A stretch of DNA of 64,000 bases from positions 94,413,232-94,477,231 of the forward strand of contig OX411544.1 in NCBI GenBank assembly GCA_948146395.1, read 5' to 3'. Numbering within the stretch: position 1 is the stretch's first letter; every line of letters begins with the position of its first letter. Origin of the DNA: Fragum whitleyi (Eukaryota > Mollusca > Bivalvia > Cardiida > Cardiidae). Of the stretch, positions 23,616 to 34,619 are shown in pieces. The position numbers were made by a program, and so were the translations under genes. Under the pieces are notes generated by a model. The model did no database searches and was not told where the DNA came from. It saw nothing but the letters and a program-made list of their open reading frames with translations.

Positions 23616-24021
23616 TTTCTTTAATGCTTTTCGGTGGTTTATCGAGAAATAACGGTAGATTATCACTTGATAATCTCATCGCAAAAGCAGTAAAATTATC
23701 AAAAACTTATACCCTGCTTTTGTTCATTTCATCATATCTGACGTCATCTCTGCGGGGCGAAATAAATGACGTCACAATGAACGTTGCATAGCAATCACGT
23801 GCATAATGACGCGCTTCACGATTTCACATTTTGTCTCATTTTTGCATTAAAGAAATAGAATAATCGTTTGTTTTTCGTGTAAGATCGATTAATATTTCAT
23901 TTCGTGAACAACATAGGCTATATTTTCACTCGTGGCTCTGCCACTCGTGAAAATATAGCTTTTGTTGTTCACTCAATGAAATATAAATTGATCTTACACT
24001 GAAACAAACGATTATCCTCTT
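23616..24021 (+). mobile_element. TTCTTTAATGC two-hairpin element, copy B2
   Basis: Module 1 (23616-23856) runs from TTTCTTTAATGC to its inverse GCATTAAAGAAAT and holds two TGACGTCA sites at 23738 and 23766. Module 2 (23857-24021) runs from AGAATAATCGTTTG to its inverse CAAACGATTATCCTCT and folds around CACTCGTGGC / GCCACTCGTG. It is the best-preserved copy, together with B3, and non-coding. Confidence 0.75.
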
Positions 24022-24250
24022 TGTATTACCTCGCAAGGAGGAGCCAAGAAAACGGTCCATTGCATTTGAGGTCGAAGTAACGAAACTTACTTTTTTTAAG
24101 TTACTAAAGTTTTTGAATAGTCGGCATGTTTAAGCGACAATTGTCAGCGGTGAGTAGAATATGCAAACCGGGTCGGTGCTTGAACCTGGAATCTCTCTGA
24201 CATGTAGTTTTTCATGACTGTGTGTGTTGTTCTGACTATAGAGACTTGAT

Positions 24251-24478
24251 TTAACCCTTTACTGTTTAATCCCTGCTTTTTACGTGCCTGTGATTTTATG
24301 ATTGAGAAAACATTGTGAAAAAAGAAGAAATTGCTTCTGACAAGCAATTTCTTCTTTTTCAACACTATTTTCTACCCTACTGAATGGTTATTTTTCAAAT
24401 TAAATCTACTTTAAATTTTCGTCTGCAAAACCTTTGAATTTGGACAGGTCGAAAATTTGTAAAACAGGAAAGGGTTAA
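24251..24478. mobile_element. TTAACCCTTT palindromic MITE, copy G2
   Basis: Ends TTAACCCTTTACTG and GGAAAGGGTTAA, with the central hairpin AGAAATTGCTT..AAGCAATTTCT. Almost the same sequence as G3 in the kelch gene intron at 46281. Confidence 0.75.
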
Positions 24479-24621
24479 ACCGATCTGTTTTATCTTTTCA
24501 GGTAGATGATCTTATATTTTTGCGACATCAAAAGTTTACGAAAAGCCAATTTATGCCAATTATGACGCCATCAACTGGTGTATGACAGAGTTAAGGGGCA
24601 GTGCGAGTTTCCTGTTTCCAG

Positions 24622-25638
24622 CCACAAGGCAATGCTGAGTGTGTTCCCTACAGAATGTCACCAGGTTTAGTCGGCACAGAGCTGGCCGCCACGCCTCCAC
24701 AGTACCCATACACCAAGATGGAGGAGTCATTATTTCCGCCGATCGTGAGAAAAAGCGCCTTGTCTGTGGGCAGTGAGCACGACCCTAGCGATTTTTGTAA
24801 CAATAACACTAAAGGTGATCGTAAACTTACAACACGCGGTAGTGTCCCGGCGTCATTATCTAGCAGTCCGGTCAAGTTTCCGACTATAGATAGAGCAAAT
24901 TCGACGAGTGTTGCAAGTCTGCCGGGATCTAGAGCGACGAGACATAGGTCACAAACCCGAGACCTAAGAACCGGCTATTGTCGGTCACCGAGTTGTCCGT
25001 CACATTTAGACACAAGTAGGAACTTTTCGAATTTCGATTTCTCTCGATTTAGGAGAGATTCACAAAAGGATTTAACGATAAAAAGGAGCGAGTCTTCGAA
25101 TTTTGACGATTCGATGAAGTTACCAAATATTTTTAACAAAACTAGTGAGTGTAATAACGAACTTTCGCTACAGCAAACCAGTACGCGTGTGCAAGAAAAG
25201 TCATGTGACCGAACAACTTCACTGAGCTTGCGCAGAAGTGAGTCGATGGTAAACGCGCTTGAGACAATTCAAGATAACAGTTTATCACCGGGTCGTGAAA
25301 CACAGAGAAATCAAACTGCAGCCTTGCTGCTGCCCATTAAGGGCGAAACTGTAGGAAATCGGCGAAAGAAGAAAAAACGTCGACAGAAAACTCATTCAGA
25401 TGACGAGGACACCGGAAATGCGTTTAAATACAATGAAGAGGATGAAATGATCAGTTCACAAAGGCGTTGTAAAAACGGAAGTGACGATGCACTTGATGCA
25501 ATAGCGCGGGAAAATAATTTTAAAGATGGGGCGCAAGTGGGTTCTCCGCGAGCCATTGAAGTAAACTCATCACGCAGTGTTAAACAGTGGATGGGAAATA
25601 ATAGGAATACACAAAAAGAAAGTCAAATCAAGGTGTGA
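24622..25638 (+). CDS. Orphan coding exon, disordered protein of unknown function
   Basis: This is the longest non-repetitive open frame in the window: 337 codons from 24622. A good acceptor (TTTCCTGTTTCCAG) ends at 24621, and a donor-like AAG|GTGTGA sits at 25632/25633, two codons before an in-frame TGA (25636-25638). It can therefore be a phase-0 internal exon (24622-25632) or a last exon ending at TGA. If it is instead a single-exon gene, the first ATG is at 24655. The protein is rich in Ser, Arg, Asn and Asp with no hydrophobic core. It repeats the phospho-site-like words KRSESS and RRSES, and has a basic cluster RRKKKKRRQK just before an acidic SDDEDTG. This looks like an intrinsically disordered, possibly nuclear or cytoskeletal protein. 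No known domain was recognised. An AATAAA lies at about 26063. A further short frame after TTATCTTTTCAG at 24506 may be a preceding exon, but the intervening intron would be only about 40 bp. Confidence 0.55.
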   Translation, partial: PQGNAECVPYRMSPGLVGTELAATPPQYPYTKMEESLFPPIVRKSALSVGSEHDPSDFCNNNTKGDRKLTTRGSVPASLSSSPVKFPTIDRANSTSVASLPGSRATRHRSQTRDLRTGYCRSPSCPSHLDTSRNFSNFDFSRFRRDSQKDLTIKRSESSNFDDSMKLPNIFNKTSECNNELSLQQTSTRVQEKSCDRTTSLSLRRSESMVNALETIQDNSLSPGRETQRNQTAALLLPIKGETVGNRRKKKKRRQKTHSDDEDTGNAFKYNEEDEMISSQRRCKNGSDDALDAIARENNFKDGAQVGSPRAIEVNSSRSVKQWMGNNRNTQKESQIKV

Positions 25639-26320
25639 CGACGGAATATTCGTATTAAAACATCTGTAAACTATGGTTTTATCGCTTCCCATGTGAGAAA
25701 ACAAAATTGTACGGTTAGATGTATACATACGATTATCAATGTAATCGATGGGCATCGTTTAATAGGAGCCTTTCAGTCAACTTCGTTCAATGTGATATAG
25801 GTCTTTCGTTCAATGATAAACGATTAAGTCATACATACTGAGTAAACTGTACGAACATTTTAAATGTGTTTATAACGGTCATCAACTTCTAGCAATAATA
25901 GCTATATATTCTGATAAAAGTTTGCAAGAGCGAGGTTCTGCATATGAACGTCACCATAAATTAATTTTCATATCATTATACATGTACATGTATATCATTA
26001 TTCAAAATTCCAGTTCATACATTTGAATGTGTTTTATTTAGATAGGAGCATCAATGCGTACACAATAAATATAACATGAACCCCCATGTAAAACAGTAGG
26101 CGTACATTGATTTCGTAGTTCGCCATTGCATATTTTTTATGTCCGTTAATACTATGAAATGTCCGCACGTAACATCGAACCCTCGTTTTTGCAAACTATG
26201 ACATCAAAGAAATAAGCCCGAGTATTTAAGTTCTATGCTACAGTAGGTCCTCAGTGGTAGCAGTCCACTCGAGCGCCCCGGCCTTGCAATATCTACGATA
26301 TTGGTTAAAAGTTGGGATCT
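25639..26320. other. Possible 3' UTR then intergenic
   Basis: AT-rich sequence after the orphan exon with AATAAA near 26063. No repeats shared with the rest of the window were seen. Confidence 0.35.
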
Positions 26321-26568
26321 GGGGCCTTTTTAACTAACATTTAACGACCATTTTTTTTGTGTAAGTCAATAATTTCAGTTTCTTCTGCAGTAAAAATTAA
26401 ATATGGAAATTCTGTCATGAATCATCTCATTTGAATCGTCTTCTAAAGATGATTCCCATGGGATATTTTGCAAGGCAGAATCTTACAATAAATGAAAACA
26501 CCAGGTACGATTTTTGATTTTGACTTACGATCAAATTTTTTCGTAGGACATTTAGTAAAACGGGCCCG
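26321..26568. mobile_element. GGGGCCCGTTT palindromic MITE, copy 2
   Basis: Left end GGGGCCTTTTTAACTAAC, right end TTTAGTAAAACGGGCCC. The central hairpin pairs GAATCGTCTTC with GATGATTC. The left end is more decayed than the right. Confidence 0.6.
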
Positions 26569-26774
26569 AAATGTTTTACCGTCACTACTTATAGTGTCGG
26601 CAACTCGTCACATTTTTTCATCGTGAAGGTTTTCGCGAACAGGCTTAGTTAGCTTAGGAAACTACGCCAATTTTCCTGCTGCTATAAAAAGATTTGTAGT
26701 GTTTTGCCGTTTGTGATGGTTTGTAATCACAAGTTTTTGAATTTTGGAAATTTTGTTTACTTTATTATGGTGGC

Positions 26775-27196
26775 TTCTTTAATGCTTTTCGGTGGTTTAT
26801 CGAGAAATAACGATAGATTATCACTTGATAATTTCGCTGCTTTTGCGGTGAGATTATCAAAAAGTTATACCCTGCTTTTGTGCATTTCATCCTATCTGAC
26901 GTCATCTATGCGGGGCGAAATTAGTGACGTCACAATGAACGTTGCATAGCAATCACGTGCAAAATGACGCGCTTTACGAAAATATGTCATAGAAATTTCA
27001 CATTTTGTCTTATTTTTGCATTAAAGAAATAGAATAATCGTTTGTTTTTCGTGTAAGATCGATTTATATTTCATTTCGTGATCAACAAAAGCTATATTTT
27101 TACTCGTGGCTCCGCCACTTGTGAAAATATAGCTTGTGTTGTTTACTCAATGAAATATAAATCGATCTTACACTGAAACAAACGATTATCCTCTAT
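26775..27196 (+). mobile_element. TTCTTTAATGC two-hairpin element, copy B3
   Basis: Full length and very close to B2, with paired TGACGTCA at 26897 and 26925 (same 28-bp spacing as B2) and the right end AAACGATTATCCTCTA. Another element begins directly at its right end. Confidence 0.75.
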
Positions 27197-27739
27197 ATAT
27201 TTCTGCCACGAGTTTACGAAATAGTATTATCATAATAATTTCAAAAATATCATGATAAAATAAAGTTTTCAGGAAATTTTATCTTGATCATAAGTTTTTT
27301 CGTGATAAAATTATTGTGATATATATATATATCTGTTATCTCACCTTTTTTTAACAAATAATGCCCACTTTTGACATCAAGATAAATGTATTGCGATAGA
27401 AATTTCGACTTTAAAAGTAGAAAACTCATTCGGGTAACACTGTTTTCCTGTATGTAGATACTGAAAAATTGTAAGCATAAGGATAAAATAGTATAATTCC
27501 GAAAGGCGCAATCTAAAAAAGTTACTGCGAATGTCAATTTCTGGTTCATGATTGTTTTATCTCGATGTCAGTAGTGGGCATTGTCGTAGAAAAAAGTCAA
27601 GATACTAGGTACAAATATCACGGTAGTTTTATTGAGAAAATTTTAACACACAAGGTAAAATTTTCTAGAAACTTTATATTACCATGATAATGTTTAAATT
27701 ATCACGATACTAATATCTTGTATCTCGTGGCAGAAATAT
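27197..27739. mobile_element. ATATTTCTGCCACGAG MITE
   Basis: Inverted ends ATATTTCTGCCACGAG and CTCGTGGCAGAAATAT enclose 540 bp of AT-rich DNA. Sub-terminal words such as TATCATGATAA and TTATCACGAT also recur inverted. Inserted immediately against B3. Confidence 0.75.
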
Positions 27740-27892
27740 CCCACCAAACTTGATGACACCGTTTCTCGCTTTGAAAATACGCCTTGGCTTACTTAAAAAT
27801 ATGGCATTACATCTTTTTGATGATAATAAATAACATAACTAGACATTTATTGAATGTCAAACGATTTTCTAACTGTCTTCGATAGGTGTTTC

Positions 27893-28083
27893 AAGGGCGT
27901 AACTACCATTACGCAAGTGCTTATTTAAGCTGTAGTTACGATGTTATGATAATTCACCAACGCTCAAATCTTGATAAGGACATTCATCTTCTGTCATAGT
28001 TCACATATCGCCTTTATTCCACATATTCTATGTTGGTCGTCTTCTGAGTGCGTATAAATATCAAAATCCTAGTCACGCCTCTG
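27893..28083. mobile_element. AAGGGCGTAAC inverted-repeat element, copy 2
   Basis: Starts AAGGGCGTAACTACCATTACG and ends CTAGTCACGCCTCTGG. It shares GTCTTCTGAGTGCGTATAAA with the copy at 611-884 but is about 80 bp shorter inside. Confidence 0.55.
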
Positions 28084-28287
28084 GATGTTTTGCCCATTGT
28101 TTCCACCATTTTTATTACGCCCGGTAATACAAAAAACAACATCAAATTATTTTACTTGTAGAGATGATCAAGTGCTTCTCGTTAACAACAAACATACGTG
28201 ATCGAAAATGAAAAATGGATACACATCCTTTTCTTTTCAGTTGAAATTGCTTTGTGACATAATACCTTCACAACAAAGGGCCACCAG

Positions 28288-28418
28288 TCCTGCGTTCAGG
28301 ACTACAAAACGGAACAAACAATTTTTCAATTGTACCCCGCTTTGCACGTGCACTTGCGTGCAAAGCGGGGTATAATTGGAAAACTGTTTCCACCGTTTTT
28401 TGATCCTGAACGCAGGGC
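28288..28418. mobile_element. TGCGTTCAGGA palindromic MITE, copy D4
   Basis: Begins TCCTGCGTTCAGGAC and ends GATCCTGAACGCAGGG. The centre pairs CCCCGCTTTGCACG with CGTGCAAAGCGGGG. Best preserved member. Confidence 0.8.
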
Positions 28419-30088
28419 AGATACTCGACCGGGTAAATAACTTAGCTGTGCCAGGAAAAAACCCAAATATTTAAGAATAGTATCCAAAGTTGTCTTAAGT
28501 TAAACAACGCTTGAAGCGGATGCGATTTCTTTTCGATATTGTTTTCATCATTGACGCAGGGCTTCTTCATTCTTCTATTCAGCAACTTTGCAAGCCGAGA
28601 TACGACACGCAGTTGGTAAAACCACTAGCCATCGAAGATAATCAATCGTTTGAAGATTACAATTTATAGAAAACTTCGCTTTAAACGATCGGTTTTCGGA
28701 TGACAAAACTTAGAATCTGTCTAAATTTACAGTTTTCTCGATACCAAGTCCGATTTAATATTTTTCTGAAAGTTGTCTTTTTGGATTGAAAATGTTGTGG
28801 GAAAATGGAGAAATTACTTGATGCAGGCAATTTCTTCATTTCCCACCCATTTCCCTTGCTATTTTTTGAAGGGCGTTGGAAAGTAGAAATGTGTTAAAAT
28901 GATTCATCTAGGTTAATTTCGTGGTACCAATTGATCGTTTTTATAATATAGTCATCGTATATAACGATTCGATATAGTGACATTTTTTCTTTGATCCAAA
29001 GATCGTCGTTACACACGAGGTTTACTGCAATGTCATCGCAGATGTTAAGCACGGACAGATTACGACTTCGCTCATTTTTAACGTGTCACATTTTTGTGTA
29101 TCATTGTACATGTACACTGAAATGATGTTGCGCACATCGACTCATCAGAAATACAATCATTACTTGAATGCTTCTGAATATTATCAATAAATTGTTAACG
29201 AAATAAATGTATTTGTTGATCTTTTTGAGACTTCTGATTGCCAAAACACGCATGCTCTAGGCCCCGGGTATTTAATATTATAGAAAATCGACTAATCCAA
29301 ATTCAATGAATTTAAACTGTAAATGAATGTGAGTTGAAATTGAAAAGAACTGCAATTATTTTAGAAAACATAGAGAAAAGCGGAGGAATTGTTTGAAACA
29401 TTTCCCTTTCTTCCTCAATGTTTGCCCTCTTTTTGACCCTCAGTGTAGAAAATCCTGTTTGAGGGATAAAGTTAAATAAACAGGTATGGAACGTCTTATT
29501 ATATGTGAGAGTAAACAACATTTTTTTTCCTGAAATAAATTTGACAATTTTTAGTAATTGAGTTAATTTATATTGTCAATTGTATTGCCACTTAGGCAGG
29601 CTTTCCTTGATAACGGATTTAATGCATGTGATACCAAGTTTCCATCTCCCAATTTTTGCAAAAAATGTGCATTCTTTCATTAACGACTCTGTGCTTTTAT
29701 ACAAATTATTCAATTTCTGTTGTCGTATTTTCGGAAATAAAATCCCCGAATATCATGCAGCAACATGGAAACATCAAAAGCCGCACCTACATATGCCGCT
29801 CTGCTTCAGTGCCGGATAAACCTCTTGTGATGGTGACCACACATGCCAAGTTGCATGAAATACCTTCCATAACAACAAAGATGCGACCAAGTTTTAGTTT
29901 CACATGTCAACGCCAACACCTACGCAAACTTCACCTGGGTGATGACAATTCTTCGGGTTTTCAACGAAAGCAGCCGATCTAAAAATGAAATCCTGCGTAT
30001 CGGATTTTTACTCCGTGCTCCCTTTACTGCTATAAATGGAATGATCGCTTGTACTTCTCATTTGCTCCGCCACGCCAAACCCCTAATA
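28419..30088. other. No gene recognised
   Basis: Includes a small hairpin at 28800-28850 (GGGAAAATGGAGAAATTAC against GTAATTTC-like) and overlapping 79- and 108-codon frames at 29580-29982. Those frames have no domain, no splice context and a composition resembling decayed repeat, so I did not call them. Confidence 0.4.
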
Positions 30089-30251
30089 TTAAGGTAGTGG
30101 ACCCGTATAAACTCGCTACGTTTCGGATGAATGATTCCTAACAGTTTTAATTGAGGTTTCCTAATGATTTTCATTAGGAAACCTCGTTTGACATTGTGAA
30201 AATTCATGAGTACCGAAACGTTGCGGAACTATTACGATTCCACTCCCTTAA
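30089..30251. mobile_element. TTAAGGTAGTGGACC palindromic MITE, copy E3
   Basis: TTAAGGTAGTGGACCCGT at the left, GATTCCACTCCCTTAA at the right, centre GAGGTTTCCTAATGA / TCATTAGGAAACCTC. Confidence 0.75.
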
Positions 30252-30571
30252 AAGGTTAACCACAATATACGCGATCATAGACATGAAACAAACCGCATAT
30301 CGTCAAAGTGCAACCTTCATGTCTTAACTAAAGCCAATTTACGAAAATATCCATAAAAAGCTGACGGAAAGTGACATTTGTCTCCTATATGAACGAAGGA
30401 TAAGTAGTACGCATACAATGTTGTGTTAGGACTGGTGAAAGACAATCATTCATTGTAATTTGGATCAGACACCCGATATAACTGAAATACTGATGAAATT
30501 GGTGTTAAATTCGGGAAAAAAACGTTTTTCTCTTGGGCATACGTGATGGAATCACCAATGCCCATAAGAAA

Positions 30572-30843
30572 GTATATGTGACCCGTCACGCGGAAAGGGA
30601 CCATCCGGGAATTCTGTAAAATGAAATATTGAAAAAGAGACCTAATCCATCATAGGTCAACCAGAAGTCGTATTTCAAAAATTCTTTCACCTGGAGGTAG
30701 ATTGACCATTCTTGATTCAGAAAATAAGCACGGTGCAAAAAGTTTCGACCCTAGTCAGTCCGCGCAATCCGCGCAGTCTGACTAGGGTCGACACTTTACG
30801 CACTTCCCAGATGGTCCCTTTTCGCGTGACGGGTCACATATAC
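30572..30843. mobile_element. TATATGTGACCCGTCACG MITE
   Basis: Inverted ends of about 31 bp: TATATGTGACCCGTCACGCG continuing AAAGGGACCAT, and the exact-orientation inverse at 30813-30843. The centre holds CGACCCTAGTCAG / CTGACTAGGGTCG. A decayed relative may lie at 21405-21520 (GTCACGCGAAAAGAGAC). Confidence 0.8.
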
Positions 30844-31168
30844 ATTTGAAACATACGGAGGTGCAAAAAATGAGAAGTCTTGCAAGTATTGCAGTGAACT
30901 GAGATGATTCGCTGTCTATCTAAATATATTTGAGATTGTATCTATCTTCAAAGCGAAAATTGAATACTTTGGACAGACTGTGCGGCTGCACAGTCTGATC
31001 AGAGTATTTGCTTGGCACACATGCAAAAATGTTTGTATGTCAAGCATAGGTTTATTCGTGAAAATGTATTGTTGTGAATTCAGTCGAACTCCTTGGATCC
31101 CCCGACCAACACCACAGTGTAGGATCGGAAATGTACAGTTTGCTTATTGAAATTGTCATTTGTGGATG

Positions 31169-31421
31169 TGAACGTTGCATAGCAATCACGTGCAAAATGA
31201 CGCGCTGAAAATATGTCCTAGAAATTTCGCATTTTGTCTCATTCTTGCATTTAAGAAATAGAATAATCGTTTGTTTTTCGAGTAAGATCGATTACTATTT
31301 CATTTCGTGAAAAACAAAGGCTATATTTTCACTCATGGCTCCGCCACTCATGAAGGTATATTTTTTGTTCACTCAATGAAATATAAATCGATCTTACACT
31401 GAAACAAACAATTATCCTCTA
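31169..31421 (+). mobile_element. TTCTTTAATGC two-hairpin element, 5'-truncated copy B4
   Basis: Starts inside module 1 at GAACGTTGCATAGCAATCACG and continues through module 2 to the end AATTATCCTCTA. The paired CRE-like sites are therefore lost. Confidence 0.65.
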
Positions 31422-31797
31422 TTTTGTTTATAATGGACAAAGGGATTATTCATATCAATAAAACGTTAATATCCTCCCCATCCTTTGCCTCCGTATGAAG
31501 ATATTGTAGTAAAAAGGCTCAAAACGAATGAAACATTGGGTTGATCGGTTGTTAACTTTGTACAGTAGCTTGACAAACTAGTTTTTGTATTGTACAGTAA
31601 CCCGCAGACATTGTACAGTAACTTGACTTCGTTTCATTGTTTTCCTCGTAGATGCGGCATGTCGTCTAGTTGATAAATAAACATTTTGGTTAAACAAGTA
31701 GCATATTGACTAACATATCCCTGAACGAGTAGTAGCTTTCGATAAAGACCCTGGTACAGACCTTAGATGGACCGCAATAGCTAATATAACAAGAAGA

Positions 31798-33232
31798 CCA
31801 AGATGGTCCTAGATCGCTCACCTGAGTCTCTTTGACCCCTGGGACATCACATTAATTAGATACGCAGATGTCAAAAAGAAGATATTTGCCTAAGATCAAT
31901 ACCATGGAACGTTTTCAGCGAAGAGCAAGACAGATATGCCTTTTTGCTCTTTGATTCTATGTAAAAAGGGATGCACCCGGGTGGACCCTAAATGTGACCC
32001 CAGGATCTTGATATGAACAAACTTGGAAGAGGTCCATAAGATGATGCTATATTCTAAATATGAAAGCTGTCTGTCTTCTGGTTTCAGAGAAGATGATTTT
32101 TGAAGGTTTACCTATTTTCACCAATCCTACTCAGATGAGCTGAAAGGGATGAGCCCGGATGGAGCCCAAATATGACCCAAAGGTCTTGATATGAACAAAC
32201 TTGGTAGGGGCCGACTAGATGATGCTACATACCAAAAATGAAAGCAGTGTGCCCTCTGGTTTCGATTAGAGAAGATTTTTGAAGATTTTCATTTTTTTAC
32301 CCTTTGTGCTCATAAGAGATAAAGGGATGCACCCGTGCAAAGCCTAAATATGACCCAAAGGTCTTGATATGAACAAACTTTGTAGAGGCCCACTAGGTGA
32401 TACTACAAACCAAAAATGAAAGCAGTGTGCCCTCTGGTTTTGATTTAAGAAAATTTTAAAATATTTTCGCTCTTTGATTCTATGTAAAAAGGGTTGCGCC
32501 CAGGTGGAGCCAAAATATGATCCTAGGGTCTTGATATGAACAAACTTGGTAGAGGTCCTCTAGATGATGCTACATACCAAATATGAAAGCTGTCTGCCTT
32601 CTGGTTTCATAGAAGAAGATTTTTGAAGATTTTCATTTTTTTACCCTTAGTGCTCATAAGAGATAAAGGGATGCATCCGTGCAAAGCCCAAATATGACCC
32701 AAAGGTCTTGATATGAACAAACTTTGTAGAGGCCCACTAGGTGATGCTACACACCAAATATGAAAGCTGTCTGCCATCTGGTTTCAGAGAAGAAGGTTTT
32801 TAAAGATTTTGCTCTTTGATTCTATGTAAAAAGGGTTTGGCCCAGGCAAAGCCCAAATATGACCCCAGGGTCTTGATATGAACAAACTTGGTAGAGGTCC
32901 ACTAGATGATGCTACATGCCAAATATGAAAGCTGTCTGACATCTGGTTTCAGAGAAGAAGATTTTTAAAGATTTTCATATTTTCACCCTTTTTGTTAAGG
33001 GTAAAGGGAAAGTTAAGGGTGGATTTCATTTATTTGAACAACTTTGGTAGAGCTTGACCCAAGGAACATCCCTGCCAAGTTTCATCAAGATTGGCCCACT
33101 GGTTTAGGAGGAGAAGATGTTTAAAGAAATTGTGGACGACGGACGACGCACGTCGCACGACTGACGACGGACGACGGACATTCTACGATCCCAATAGCTC
33201 ACCTTGAGCACTTCGTGCTCAGGTGAGCTAAA
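31798..33232 (+). mobile_element. Helitron-like tandem-core array H1 (165-178-bp units)
   Basis: Left shell AACAAGAAGACCAAGATGGTC, then TCGCTCACCTGAGTCTCTTTG. Right shell: a hairpin AGCTCACCTTGAGCAC / GTGCTCAGGTGAGCT (33196-33229) followed by AAAAA, so it ends in CTAA (a CTRR-type end) just after a stem-loop. Between them are six units anchored by CTTGATATGAACAAAC at 32007, 32185, 32363, 32530, 32707 and 32872, then a (GACGACG)n tract near 33130-33180. The hairpin-plus-CTRR end suggests a non-autonomous Helitron; bivalve elements with tandem cores are known. The class is my inference. Confidence 0.65.
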
Positions 33233-34131
33233 AATAACAAGTAAAGTATATCTACTAGTATCTGATGCTGCAGATTTTCTGCCTCCAAATCTCTCACTCA
33301 TTGTATATGGCATCTCGATATTTTTCATCTATGCATGTCAACAAAATGAAATAAAAACTTCAAAATTCAAGAATTCGACAGCGTTTAGGGTCGGTTCTTC
33401 CTTTTGAACATACACAGAAAGAAAAGGAATAATTCGGACAGTCTTTGTATTTCTAAATTAAACTTTCTCCGTAAAATGGACCTATAAATTTAAAAAAATG
33501 CTGATCCCAATGGGTTGAAAAGGGATTGACCACTAATTGACGTCATGATGCCAACTGAACGTCCTTAGAACACGTGACATATTTTGTTTTGGTCAATGCC
33601 CGTATTCCAAAGACAAATATCGGAAATTATTTCGAGATTTTCAGACAGTCGACAATTCGCAAAATTCATGAGTGCGCAGAACTGTACCTCTACGTCTCAA
33701 GCGGAAGGTGATTAAATCCATAATTGAATCTTACGTCTTGTCAATGGATCAAATTCGCGATCTCTAGTATCGAGCTTTTAATTGGATGTCACAAATAGTA
33801 GACAGTTAAATTCGGGCCCTGATGGTTCAAAACCCGATGCGTTTCCATTTACACTATGTAAGAAATGACCATGTCATATGATTACTCCTAACATACTAAC
33901 ATTATTCGAGGTTGCGTATTGATGCCATAATTTATACGTAGCGTAGATAAGAATTATTTAAACAGGACTGGTGAAAATCTCACCATGCAAAATGATTTAA
34001 AATAGCCCTCGGTTTAGTTCATTCTTGCGTCAGGAACCCTGGTATTTATAGAAGATATACTAATTGGCAAAACTTCCCAAACTTGAATTATAACATGATT
34101 GCGTAAATTCTTTAATACAATAATAATAAAT
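33233..34131. other. No gene recognised
   Basis: Mixed AT-rich sequence without shared repeats or coding signal. A 67-74-codon frame pair at the left edge overlaps the array terminus. Confidence 0.4.
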
Positions 34132-34133
34132 TA

Positions 34134-34417
34134 CAGTCAATCTTGCTCGAGCGACCACGTCTATTAAGCGACCGTTTTTATTGAGCGACCATTTTCTCAA
34201 TCCCTTCTTTGAAATACAATATCTTAAAAAGTAGGTAGTGTTGGTCTAAAAACTATTGAAATCAACCCTTTGTTGTTAAAACTCACCAGATCGTCTCAAT
34301 GAGACGATTCTTTTGAGTTTTAACAATTTATAAGCAAAACGTGTATAAAGCGGCCATTTTCTTTGACGACCGCTTTTTGATGGTCCTGCCAGTGGTCGCT
34401 TAAAACAAGTTTGACTG
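34134..34417. mobile_element. CAGTCAAACTTG MITE, TA flanked
   Basis: Ends CAGTCAATCTTGCTC and its inverse AACAAGTTTGACTG, followed inward by GAGCGACCACG and GTGGTCGCTTAA. TA stands outside both ends. The central hairpin is AGATCGTCTCA / TGAGACGATTC. Tc1/mariner-type non-autonomous element by TIR and TSD. Confidence 0.75.
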
Positions 34418-34619
34418 TACATAGAACTTTATTCGCAATAAAATTCACATGCCATGTGTTTTGCTGTGTGCATATAAAGCGCTGCCCATTTATCATACTC
34501 AATATCATCCTAAGAGGAAACGTTGTTGCTTCAGACATCATATAACCATTGTGCTAAATGATGCACTTCACTTTCTGTGAAATTCTCCCAATGTCAATAT
34601 CATTACTTGTTCCTTAATT

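Noticed and set aside
29580..29982. Overlapping 79- and 108-codon frames
   Set aside because: Composition resembles decayed repeat, no domain or splice signals.
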